In this document: one piece after another, positions 25,729 through 32,749 of the stretch | Layout: every line of letters begins with the position of its first letter | Position numbering within the stretch: the stretch's first letter is position 1 | IMG/VR virus record: IMGVR_UViG_3300031651_000010 | Location: 1 to 34,536 of that record | Length of the DNA: 34,536 nucleotides | Origin: a virus | Reading direction: 5' to 3' (one strand) | The notes under the pieces: generated by a model | The model's database searches: none | Seen by the model: the letters and a program-made list of their open reading frames with translations, nothing else | Told to the model about the DNA's origin: nothing | Made by a program: the position numbers and the translations under genes

Positions 25729-25986
25729 ACCCCATATATCAAATTCTGTATTCTGCCATGGCGCTTGGTACCAACTAGGTGCAAAGCCCACTATAGCACA
25801 CTTATTCTTTTTTCTAAGCTTCATTATTTCTTTTGGCAAAGGTATCCGGGAAAGCTGTACTGGGCCTTCTTTTACGGTATTTAAATCCACTTTCTTTACC
25901 GGCTGTATAGCAGTTTTAAGCTGCTCTTGTATCGGCTTAGCCTTCTGTTGTTCATTATAAGTATCTGCAATATTTTCTTTATTCAT
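25729..25986 (-). CDS. 5' exon of the intron-split Rossmann-type gene, residues 1-86
   Basis: Predicted first exon: ATG 25986 (MNKENIAD) behind AAGGAG, ten bases upstream; upstream in-frame ATGs overlap the RBS. The exon is 258 nt (86 codons) and ends in GGT at 25729. The first 60 residues are polar and probably unstructured. Then KKNKCAIVGFAPSWYQAPW-FDIWG gives the first Rossmann strand and loop, continued by the 3' exon. Reading on past the splice site gives only eleven codons and a stop, the mark of intron sequence. The start overlaps the upstream 56-aa gene by 8 bp. Confidence 0.75.
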
Positions 25987-26149
25987 TGATATCATTCTCC
26001 TTGTTCTCAAGTTGTTCTATACGTTCTAGCAGCTTATTTATTTCAGTCCTATTATCACCGATATCATTCATAAGGTGACTTAGCATTTGGCTTTGGGTAT
26101 CCAGCCTTTTTCTAATCTCCTCTATATCCACTATTAGTTTATCAATCAT
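25979..26149 (-). CDS. Small coiled-coil protein, 56 aa
   Basis: Short gene starting MIDKLIVDIEEIRKRLDTQS and ending IEQLENKENDINE, strongly heptad-patterned with Leu/Ile/Met repeats, so probably an oligomeric coiled coil. ATG 26149 overlaps the end of the upstream 71-aa gene by 8 bp, and its own stop overlaps the start of the split gene by 8 bp. The chain of overlaps, together with the coding content, supports translation by coupling; the RBS itself is weak. Function unknown. Confidence 0.6.
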   Translation of the reverse strand: MIDKLIVDIEEIRKRLDTQSQMLSHLMNDIGDNRTEINKLLERIEQLENKENDINE

Positions 26150-26357
26150 TTTTATCTTTACCTTCTTTATCTTTTTTCTTTATAATTTCTTGTAATCTTT
26201 CCATTTCCTTTTTATCTGTGTTTGCGTCCTCCTGTTTCTTTCTCCATAAAACATCTTTATCAGCCATAGCTTCAAGCCTCCTTAGCCCTGCGTCTATTTT
26301 CTTGTGCGTTTTTAGCATTGTCTCAAATATCTCGACAGCATGTTCCCAATTATCCAT
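26142..26357 (-). CDS. Small charged helical protein, 71 aa
   Basis: Starts at ATG 26357 (MDNWEHAVEIFETMLKTH), overlapping the NeuB-like stop as TAATG with GAGGTG in front. Lys/Glu/Asp-rich with a predicted coiled coil over most of its length (MERLQEIIKKKDKEG). No cysteines and no membrane segment. It lies between the NeuB-like gene and the 56-aa coiled-coil gene in an overlapping string. Function unknown. Confidence 0.6.
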   Translation of the reverse strand: MDNWEHAVEIFETMLKTHKKIDAGLRRLEAMADKDVLWRKKQEDANTDKKEMERLQEIIKKKDKEGKDKND

Positions 26358-27088
26358 TACTCCACCCACCTCTTTTTATAGATTTCAATAGAGTTTTTGT
26401 ATTTTACCCAAATCATTAGCTTTTCTAATTCATCCGGAGTCATTGACATATGGTGGTCCCTGCCAGGTAAGTATTTAGATAAAGTAAAATGCTTTTCGAC
26501 AAATTGCACCCCTTTGATAAAAGCTTTTTGAGCTGCTATAATGCCTAAAGTATGGTCCGAGAAGCCATCAAAAGTAAGCATTTCGCTATAATTTATATCG
26601 CTCTCTTCTGTAGGGTACCTGGAGATACAATACATAAACTTAGCCTGCTTCTTATACCTATCTATGGTTTTAGTTATTTCAATCTTAGTATGCATTCCGG
26701 TACTTATCCACACTTTACTCTTACTTTTTACAACCGCATCAATAAGTTTATAATTTAGCATGTCTGGAGAAGCGATTTTTAATGAGTACAAGGCATTAAA
26801 ATTTTTAAGGTTAATTAATACATCCGGGGTAAAAATAGTGAAAATAGGGTGTATTGCGTACGTGTTACACTTATCTTCAATAAGCTTTAAGAAGTATTCA
26901 GTAATTTTACATTTTTCCAAATATCTTTTATAATCTTGACAGCCTGGATAATCGGGATTTAGTTTTTCTGGGTTATATAGTTGGAATTTTACAAAGTTAA
27001 CCTGATTATCATAGGCAGTCTTTAGCATTTGTAGTAAAATGTCCTCATTTCCACAATGATTATTGCAAAAATCCAATATTAATTCCAA
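26357..27088 (-). CDS. neuB: N-acetylneuraminate synthase-like protein (NeuB TIM barrel only), 243 aa
   Basis: NeuB-family enzymes condense ManNAc (or a related hexose) with phosphoenolpyruvate to a nonulosonic acid. Seen motifs in order: NNHCGN (9-14), VKFQ (33-36), KIASPD (104-109), STGM (129-132), GFSDHT (175-180), EKHFTL (198-203) and PGRDH (208-212), covering the whole barrel active site. Family members are about 335-350 residues with a C-terminal SAF domain that completes the active site in the dimer; this protein stops right after the barrel. It also lacks the usual short N-terminal extension. TTG start behind GGGGGTAAGTAAA. It could be a minimal enzyme or need a partner. Confidence 0.88.
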   Translation of the reverse strand: MELILDFCNNHCGNEDILLQMLKTAYDNQVNFVKFQLYNPEKLNPDYPGCQDYKRYLEKCKITEYFLKLIEDKCNTYAIHPIFTIFTPDVLINLKNFNALYSLKIASPDMLNYKLIDAVVKSKSKVWISTGMHTKIEITKTIDRYKKQAKFMYCISRYPTEESDINYSEMLTFDGFSDHTLGIIAAQKAFIKGVQFVEKHFTLSKYLPGRDHHMSMTPDELEKLMIWVKYKNSIEIYKKRWVE

Positions 27089-27104
27089 TTTACTTACCCC
27101 CTTC

Positions 27105-27335
27105 TTATTCTTTAAGTTTTTCGTAATAGCCCATCATTGGCTCTAATTGTCTTATAACATCCTCATAGGCATATTGTTCCCCTAAGCCCTCACTAAATTC
27201 TTTAGTATCTAGACAAAAAGAAGTACCCACAATATAATAGCCTGAACATGTAATCGCTATGCATATTGTTACTCTGTTATCTCTATGTATATACTCAGTT
27301 TCTTTAATTTCAGCTCTTATAATTGCATTATCCAA
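27105..27335 (-). CDS. N4 gp49 / Sf6 gp66 family protein, 76 aa
   Basis: The block VTICIAITCSGYYIVGTSFCLD-KEFSEGLGEQYAYEDVIRQLEPMMGYY (residues about 22-71) matches the small phage family typified by N4 gp49/Sf6 gp66 (usual pattern T-C-x-L-x-x-x-x-G-x-x-V-x-G-x-S-A-C, then G-x-x-x-A-x-x-x-A, W-P-L-x-G-Y). The family is widespread in phages and has no known function. TTG start in the context GGAGGTAAGTAAATTGG, shared with two other genes. Confidence 0.75.
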   Translation of the reverse strand: MDNAIIRAEIKETEYIHRDNRVTICIAITCSGYYIVGTSFCLDTKEFSEGLGEQYAYEDVIRQLEPMMGYYEKLKE

Positions 27336-27336
27336 T

Positions 27337-27564
27337 TTACTTACCTCCTTCTTTATCGCCGTACTTTATTTTTTCATATGTTATGCTAAAAGGGCAGCAG
27401 GGGCAAAAATAGGCTTCCATCTGCACATCTTTTAGTAAGTAAGTCCCGCAATCAGGACAGTATTTTACTTTTTTAACTGTCCTGACTGCGCTTTTTATAT
27501 CTAAAATTTCCTCATGTTTGGGCTCTAAATCTACTTTTTTATTCTTTTTAAAAAAATTAAACAC
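27337..27564 (-). CDS. Zinc-ribbon protein, 75 aa
   Basis: A basic start (FNFFKKNKKVDLEPKHEE) is followed by CPDCG and CPCC separated by about 18 residues, a likely zinc ribbon. The chosen start is GTG 27564, which overlaps the dehydrogenase stop as TAGTG and has GGAGGTT eight bases upstream; an earlier in-frame TTG would overlap the RBS. Function unknown; it is one of four small zinc-binding-type proteins in this window. Confidence 0.6.
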   Translation of the reverse strand: MFNFFKKNKKVDLEPKHEEILDIKSAVRTVKKVKYCPDCGTYLLKDVQMEAYFCPCCPFSITYEKIKYGDKEGGK

Positions 27565-28772
27565 TATTTTAACCTCCAATACTTATAATCTAAAGGATAG
27601 TCATTTACTATACCAGGCAAATCAATCAAGACTCTTTTATTGTCTGGTAAGTCTTTTTTGTATAAGTCACATAGCCCTTTATCCTCTATAAATTCTTGAA
27701 CCCATTTACTGGCTGTACCTATAATAACTACATCGCACTTGCCCGACTCCATCTGGCGCCATCTGCCTTTTGGTTCCCAGATATCAACCTTTGTGCCCCA
27801 CTTTATAAGCTCGCTTTGTAAATCGAAAAGTCTTGAACCTTTGCAGGAGTCCGCATTATCTTTATAGGTTACACCCATAATCAATATATCTTTTCCCTTA
27901 AAGGACTCATTCATTAAGCTGTGTATGACCCTAACTATATGATTAGGCATCCACTCATTAACTCTTCTTGCCATTGTTAATATATCAGTGCTGGGCTCTT
28001 CATATTCACTAAAGCCAGAAGCCCACAAATAATAAGGGTTAACCGGTATACACTGACCGCCCACAAGACCTGGCTTAAAATTCAGCCAGTTCCATTTAGT
28101 TCTGCATAATTTGAATACTTTATTGTGGTCGATTCTATCAAGCCCTAAAGTCATTACACACTCATTCATGAAGGCAATGTTAACATCTCTTTGGCAATTT
28201 TCAATAAGCTTTGCTGCTTCGGCCTCCTGGGTAGTATCCGCTTTTACTACCTTATCGCAAAGGAAACAATAAAGATTTGATATCTTCAAGTAAGATACCC
28301 GGCCGCACCCAGCCACGATTTTTGGTGTATTTTGAAAAGTATTCAATTTATCACCCGGGTTTATCCGTTCTGGTGAAAAGCCCATATAAAAATCTTCTCC
28401 ACAGGTAAATCTTGTTTGGTTTTCTAAATAGTCCTTATATTTTTCAGTAGTTCCCGGACCTACCGAAGATTCAATTATTATCGTTTTTCCTGTTAAAATA
28501 GTAGAAATTTCTCTAAAAATATCATCAAAAGCTGAATAATTCGGGGTTTTATCCTCATTTAAGAGGGTAGGTAAGCATATAAATATATACTCACAATCCC
28601 TTAATTCCTGGATACTTTCTCTTCTTATGGCTATAATAGGCAGGGCCCCTATACAAAGCCGGGCATCTATAAAAGGATCATAATATTCTATACTAAAGTG
28701 TAATTCATTATCTTGCATAGCCTTTGCCAGTTCTTGTCCTACATAGCCCATTCCTATAATACCTATTTTCAT
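27564..28772 (-). CDS. UDP-N-acetyl-hexosamine dehydrogenase (UDP-ManNAcA/GalNAcA type), 402 aa
   Basis: UDP-sugar dehydrogenases oxidise the C6 hydroxyl of a nucleotide sugar to a uronic acid with NAD. Seen: Rossmann GMGYVG (7-12), ESSVGPGTTE (101-110), SPERINPGD (133-141, the WecC/TviB/WbpA kind of motif), Lys188 and Asn192 in AAKLIEN, catalytic Cys241 in GGQCIPVNPYYL, and TYKDNADS in the C-terminal domain. The usual GGHC reads GGQC. Length is close to the family's 400-430. SPERINPGD favours a HexNAc substrate over UDP-glucose. ATG overlaps the upstream stop as TAATG behind GGGAGGTAAAC. In this cassette it would make a UDP-HexNAcA. Confidence 0.88.
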   Translation of the reverse strand: MKIGIIGMGYVGQELAKAMQDNELHFSIEYYDPFIDARLCIGALPIIAIRRESIQELRDCEYIFICLPTLLNEDKTPNYSAFDDIFREISTILTGKTIIIESSVGPGTTEKYKDYLENQTRFTCGEDFYMGFSPERINPGDKLNTFQNTPKIVAGCGRVSYLKISNLYCFLCDKVVKADTTQEAEAAKLIENCQRDVNIAFMNECVMTLGLDRIDHNKVFKLCRTKWNWLNFKPGLVGGQCIPVNPYYLWASGFSEYEEPSTDILTMARRVNEWMPNHIVRVIHSLMNESFKGKDILIMGVTYKDNADSCKGSRLFDLQSELIKWGTKVDIWEPKGRWRQMESGKCDVVIIGTASKWVQEFIEDKGLCDLYKKDLPDNKRVLIDLPGIVNDYPLDYKYWRLK

Positions 28773-29134
28773 TAGTTTACCTCCCTTTTCTTCACATTTC
28801 TAAAGAAATACTCTAATTTATCCTCATGGTACATGATATCGTAAAGTTCTGGAGGCTGACCCTCTTTCATTTTCTCAAAGCTAGGGTGCACAGCCGTTAT
28901 GTTGAAAACGCCCATATGATAGAGATACTCACAACGAGTAATGAAACATTCTTGTAAAAGTTTCAATAATTCTTCGTAGTTATCCGTTACACTGTCTAAG
29001 TTTACATGGAATATGCCAAACTTACCCTCTGTAAAAGGGTTACTTTTAATTGTTCTGAGTGGTCCCCCACACTCAGAACATATGAAAAGTACTTCATTTT
29101 CCTCTTTTGCCCCACACTTTCTACATATTTTCAT
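28772..29134 (-). CDS. Zinc-ribbon protein with unknown C-terminal domain, 120 aa
   Basis: The first 27 residues hold CRKCGAKE-(about 9)-CSECGGPL, a classic zinc ribbon. The rest (GIFHVNLDSVTDNYEELLKLL, TRCEYLYHMGVFNITAVHP) is a small alpha/beta domain I do not recognise. Start ATG overlaps the amidase stop as ATGA, with AAAGGAGAAAA upstream. The stop overlaps the UDP-sugar dehydrogenase start. Function unknown. Confidence 0.6.
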   Translation of the reverse strand: MKICRKCGAKEENEVLFICSECGGPLRTIKSNPFTEGKFGIFHVNLDSVTDNYEELLKLLQECFITRCEYLYHMGVFNITAVHPSFEKMKEGQPPELYDIMYHEDKLEYFFRNVKKREVN

Positions 29135-30057
29135 GTGTTTTCTCCTTTCATATCCTCTAATTTATCATGTAATTCATCAAGTCCTTTATAAAGGTCTATG
29201 TACGACTCTCTATAAGCCATTAGTGCCCCCCAGGTCTCCGGGCCGATTATGCCATCTACAACTAATTCCTCTTGTTTTTGAAACTCTTTAATTTCAGGAA
29301 TTATACTGGATGTTACAGGATTACTATCGCCATAAGGCTTAGAGCTATATTGCATACCGAAATAATCACAAATACCCATACATATAGCTCTAGCGCAGGC
29401 CTTTGGGAACCAATCATCTTTACTTTTATATATAAGTGCATAAGAGACTTTATTGTCCTCGAATTCGCATTCCACAATGATTGCGGGCATCTTTGTTGCT
29501 TCTAATATAGTCCAATTGTGGCTTGACGCATCTTTAAAGCCCCTATTCTTTGTTTTAAGCTCTTGTATAAGCATTTGTTGTACTTTCTTGGCAAGTAACT
29601 TACCCTCGCTGCTGGTATACCATGCTTCTGTGCCACTAGTGGTAGACTGCCATTTAGGGGTTTTGCTCATGGCATTGTGATGTACTGATATATGAACATC
29701 CGAACCCCAAGCATTAGCCCTTTTAGCCCTGGTGATTAAGGGCACATCCTTTATGTTTTCACCTTCTGTAACGTCATAGCCCTGTATTCCATTATTCTTT
29801 AGCTCTATAGCTAGATAGTCGCATACCTTTCTATTTGCTTTCCATTCTGGTGTACCGTTTGGCGCCACTTTATATGAAGTTCCAGGTCCGTGACCCGGGT
29901 CATAAGATACTTTTTTCATACTAGTAGAGCTCCTTTCCTCTGAATATATTTTTTGACCTGCCAAATTAGGTAATTCATCTTTGTACTCTTTATAATTACT
30001 ATAAGCCCCAGGGCTTATAAGGGCTAAACATGTTAGCCCTATAATTATTTTTTTCAT
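29131..30057 (-). CDS. N-acetylmuramoyl-L-alanine amidase endolysin, 308 aa
   Basis: Amidase_3-type zinc amidase that cuts the bond between muramic acid and the peptide. Ligands and catalytic residues: His56 in DPGHGPG, Glu71 in TPEWKAN, His126 in ISVHHN and Glu196 in IIVECEF. C-terminal residues about 252-280 form a short PG_binding_1 (IKEFQKQ-VDGIIGPETWGAL). The N-terminal 20 residues (MKKIIIGLTCLALISPG) form a signal or signal-anchor segment. A second ATG at codon 47 (29919) has a strong AAAGGAG RBS and opens exactly at the catalytic domain, so a cytoplasmic short form may also be made. It cooperates with the membrane proteins at host lysis. Confidence 0.92.
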   Translation of the reverse strand: MKKIIIGLTCLALISPGAYSNYKEYKDELPNLAGQKIYSEERSSTSMKKVSYDPGHGPGTSYKVAPNGTPEWKANRKVCDYLAIELKNNGIQGYDVTEGENIKDVPLITRAKRANAWGSDVHISVHHNAMSKTPKWQSTTSGTEAWYTSSEGKLLAKKVQQMLIQELKTKNRGFKDASSHNWTILEATKMPAIIVECEFEDNKVSYALIYKSKDDWFPKACARAICMGICDYFGMQYSSKPYGDSNPVTSSIIPEIKEFQKQEELVVDGIIGPETWGALMAYRESYIDLYKGLDELHDKLEDMKGENT

Positions 30058-30102
30058 TAGTAATCATCCTTTTTCATTTAGTTTTTATTCCCATGCTCCT
30101 AT

Positions 30103-30969
30103 TTACTCTACCTTCAATTTTTTTAATAATCTATTAATTAAATATAAATCCGTTAACTCTCTTGATTCTACACAAGAACCCGCTTTATGTTTTGTTACTA
30201 TGTAATTATCACTTCTAGCTAATGTCAATAACTCATTTTTTGTTTCTACATCGTAAGAGTCCATAACATCAATATAGAAGCCTCTTATTTGGTTAGACCT
30301 GGCTGCCTGGATAAGCGCTTTTCCGTCTACTACTGACCCCCTACTAGTATTTATAAACCAGGGTCTTAAAACCATATTTTTAAATTCTTTATCACCTATA
30401 AGATTTTCTGTCAATTCATTAGCAGCGGCATGTACTGAGATAATATGGGACCTATAAAGAAGTTCGTCCATATCTCTACACCTATTACTTTCAGGCCATA
30501 CATTATCGAATATAGTGTATTGAACATCATAGAGTAATATATTAGCCCCTAAGCCAGATAGCTTTAAGGCTAGTTGCTGACCTACCCGGCCCGCACCAAT
30601 AATCCCAACCGTTTTGCCCCTCACTTCATAACTCTTATGCAAAAGTGATCCTTCAAGACCTATTTTTAATAACTTTAAAATACCCCATAACGAAGTTTCC
30701 GCAGTAGAGTGCACATTATCGTACAGCCACCTTGGGGAATCAAGATATAATATATCAGGTTTATGGAATACACTTTTTTTAAGATGATTTATATTAGTGC
30801 AGGGACACACTATATATTTTAGGCTTGGAAAATTATCAATATTGAAGTGTTCGAAATGGACATATAAAATATCGGTATCTTTTGTACTAGTCGTTGTGCT
30901 TATACCCTTTAAATCCAACAGCGCTTTAGCTTTTACCGATAAACTTTCATTTAATAGATACAATTTCAT
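30103..30969 (-). CDS. D-isomer-specific 2-hydroxyacid dehydrogenase family protein, 288 aa
   Basis: NAD-binding GAGRVG at 125-130 and the INTSRGSVVDGKAL block (206-219, with catalytic-type Arg210) identify the family, which interconverts 2-keto and 2-hydroxy acids. HKAG (His261) takes the position of the usual PHIAG. The expected Glu in the DV-EP segment is not clear (here DVMDSYD), so the catalytic triad may be incomplete. The N-terminal catalytic half is diverged and short. It opens the transcript after two promoters and is followed by the amidase. ATG lies twelve bases after AAAGGAGG. The substrate is unknown. Confidence 0.8.
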   Translation of the reverse strand: MKLYLLNESLSVKAKALLDLKGISTTTSTKDTDILYVHFEHFNIDNFPSLKYIVCPCTNINHLKKSVFHKPDILYLDSPRWLYDNVHSTAETSLWGILKLLKIGLEGSLLHKSYEVRGKTVGIIGAGRVGQQLALKLSGLGANILLYDVQYTIFDNVWPESNRCRDMDELLYRSHIISVHAAANELTENLIGDKEFKNMVLRPWFINTSRGSVVDGKALIQAARSNQIRGFYIDVMDSYDVETKNELLTLARSDNYIVTKHKAGSCVESRELTDLYLINRLLKKLKVE

Positions 30970-30997
30970 GGGCGTCCGGCACCTCCTTTAGATCAAT

Positions 30998-31035
30998 GAA
31001 GCCCTCTAGTTATTGAGCACTTTATAGAGGACTTC
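30998..31035 (-). promoter_or_regulatory. Leader stem-loop upstream of the hydroxyacid dehydrogenase gene
   Basis: GAAGTCCTCTA (31035-31025 on the minus strand) pairs with TAGAGGGCTTC (31008-30998), eleven pairs with one U-G, around a 16-nt loop. No T-run follows. It lies between the downstream promoter and the RBS, about 20 nt before the latter. Confidence 0.5.
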
Positions 31036-31080
31036 GCTGATTAATGATTCGATACTAAATATATTATATCTGTTATGACT

Positions 31081-31110
31081 ATTATACATTAAAATAGGCC
31101 TATAAGTCAA
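31081..31110 (-). promoter_or_regulatory. Promoter P2 (TTGACT, 18 nt, TATAAT)
   Basis: On the minus strand TTGACT (31110-31105) and TATAAT (31086-31081) are spaced by 18 nt, with A/T-rich surroundings. Ten of twelve-plus hexamer bases match the sigma-A consensus. It lies in a 248-nt noncoding gap between terminase and the hydroxyacid dehydrogenase gene and would read through that gene and the amidase toward the sugar cassette. Confidence 0.65.
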
Positions 31111-31111
31111 T

Positions 31112-31157
31112 ATAGTTATATCCCGGCGGCACCTTTTTTTCGCCAGGATATAACTAT
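31112..31157. repeat. 17-bp inverted repeat between two promoters
   Basis: ATAGTTATATCCCGGCG (31112-31128) and CGCCAGGATATAACTAT (31141-31157) are reverse complements with one mismatch, around a 12-nt loop containing seven T (seven A on the minus strand). The element starts about 35 nt after the expected start of the upstream promoter and directly touches the -35 of the downstream one. It may act as an RNA hairpin in the leader or as a DNA operator for P2. There is no T-run outside the stem, so a terminator is less likely. Confidence 0.7.
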
Positions 31158-31198
31158 GCTCTACGCCCCGATAAATAGTCAAGATTAGAATTAATTAT

Positions 31199-31228
31199 AG
31201 TATAATATATAATACTATTATTTGTCAA
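31199..31228 (-). promoter_or_regulatory. Promoter P1 (TTGACA, 18 nt, TATACT)
   Basis: On the minus strand TTGACA (31228-31223) lies in the last codons of the terminase gene; TATACT (31204-31199) follows after 18 nt. The spacing is one longer than optimal but the hexamers are good. The expected start is near 31192, and the transcript would run through the 17-bp hairpin. Confidence 0.6.
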
Positions 31229-32744
31229 TTGATATTTCTGGAGGCCCAAAAAAACTACCCACCTTGACAAGTCCCTCCTCAATCATTCTGTTAATCTGTG
31301 CTGGATTATAGCCCATCATAATAAGCTCTTTCTCATGATACATAGTTCCTTTTTTAAGACTTTTAGCTTTTCGAGATGGACCCTTATACCATCTAACGCT
31401 AAAATACCTAAAGGCGTCTAATATATGAGTTATCTCGTGGGGTTCCGCTGCTATGTCTTCTGGCTTTTTATCGTCTCTCTGCGCCAATGGCAAGTGCTTA
31501 ATAAGGAATTTACAGGTATTGAATATCTGGACTATAGGCCTCATTTTAAGACCTTTATCTATATCCTTTCTATCTTCATATTCAAAATACAATAACTCTT
31601 TACATGCATACCAACCATTGACCCGGTGGTTAGCTGATACATCAAAAGTCAAGCCGCTTTCGTGAAATAACTGTAAAGCCGTTTTTCCTGTATCATATTT
31701 CCTAGACCCTAAGTCTGGCGGCGCATACATACCACGTATGTTTTGCCTAAAGCCCGGTATACTAGCTATCAATGTATTTAGCAATTTTGCAGCTTGAGAG
31801 ACTATAAGGTCTGATACATGTATCTCATGAGTAACATAGACATTCTTTTCAAAATCAACGGCATAGAACAATACAGCAAACTTATCCAGTCCATAATCGA
31901 TAGAAATATACCTAAACCAATGATTAGGAATTTTAAAGGGTTCTATCACATGGACAGACCGCCTAAACTCACTGAAATACTGGCCTGCTAATGCATCCCA
32001 ATCCCCGTCCCTGTGCGCTCTGCGTAAATCTTCGGGTAAGTTATTCAATATCTGCACATAGTTTTTATCGTTTTTCATTATTATTTCATTATCATATACC
32101 AAAGATTTTACAAAAGAATATTCGGAAAGGTTTTCTAAATCTTCATACTCGCAATCTATGAAGAGCCTTTTTATATACGCGTGCCCGGGACCTCCGGGAT
32201 TACATGTATAATATATTCTTGACTCAAAGTCCGGTCTTGGTGACCTTAAGCATGTACTGATAAAGGTCAATTGTGACTCGGTAAAGCGCGTAGCTTCTTC
32301 AAAGCATATAACATCATACTCGTGGCCTTGGTACTGGTCGGCGTCGGCCTCATACTGGCAATACCCGAGCTTAAGTATTGAGCCATTAGCAAACTCAAAG
32401 GCCTTTTCGGCTGCTTTGTAGTTAGCCACCTTTACAAGAACCTTTTGTCCATTCTTCAAAGTATGAGCTTTAGCCTTTAAAGCTTTTTTTAAGGGCATAA
32501 GGTGATTTGCTTCGAGCTCTGGAAAGGTCCTTCTAAGTAATAAGGTTTTAAGCCCTGAATACTTCATGCATAAGTATACAGCTTTCCACCTCATAGCCCA
32601 TGACTTACCGCCACCGCGAGCGCCGCCGTAAGCAATATGTTTATTTTTCACATTAAAAAAATCGACCTGTTTTTCTTGAGGTTTCGGAAATTCAAAGGCC
32701 GCTTGACTTAAATCCGGTTCTTTATATAGCGCTGATGTTTTCAA
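31218..32744 (-). CDS. terL: Terminase large subunit, 508 aa
   Basis: ATP-driven DNA packaging motor and nuclease. The ATPase half has Walker A GGARGGGKS (40-48), Walker B YDVICFEEA (143-151) and coupling motif YYTCNPGGPGH (178-188). The RNase H-like nuclease half shows acidic residues Asp283 (SIDYG), Asp344 (PPDLGS) and Asp443 (HILDAFRYF). Length is normal. Start TTG lies behind AAGGATTGATATAA and overlaps closely with the end of the 54-aa gene. No small terminase subunit is recognisable upstream in the window; it may be diverged or outside. Confidence 0.96.
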   Translation of the reverse strand: MKTSALYKEPDLSQAAFEFPKPQEKQVDFFNVKNKHIAYGGARGGGKSWAMRWKAVYLCMKYSGLKTLLLRRTFPELEANHLMPLKKALKAKAHTLKNGQKVLVKVANYKAAEKAFEFANGSILKLGYCQYEADADQYQGHEYDVICFEEATRFTESQLTFISTCLRSPRPDFESRIYYTCNPGGPGHAYIKRLFIDCEYEDLENLSEYSFVKSLVYDNEIIMKNDKNYVQILNNLPEDLRRAHRDGDWDALAGQYFSEFRRSVHVIEPFKIPNHWFRYISIDYGLDKFAVLFYAVDFEKNVYVTHEIHVSDLIVSQAAKLLNTLIASIPGFRQNIRGMYAPPDLGSRKYDTGKTALQLFHESGLTFDVSANHRVNGWYACKELLYFEYEDRKDIDKGLKMRPIVQIFNTCKFLIKHLPLAQRDDKKPEDIAAEPHEITHILDAFRYFSVRWYKGPSRKAKSLKKGTMYHEKELIMMGYNPAQINRMIEEGLVKVGSFFGPPEISIDK

Positions 32745-32749
32745 TTATA

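Noticed and set aside
30074-30094. Seven-codon leader ORF upstream of the amidase
   Set aside because: AGGAG is only one base from its ATG, too close for normal initiation, and no regulatory hairpin accompanies it.
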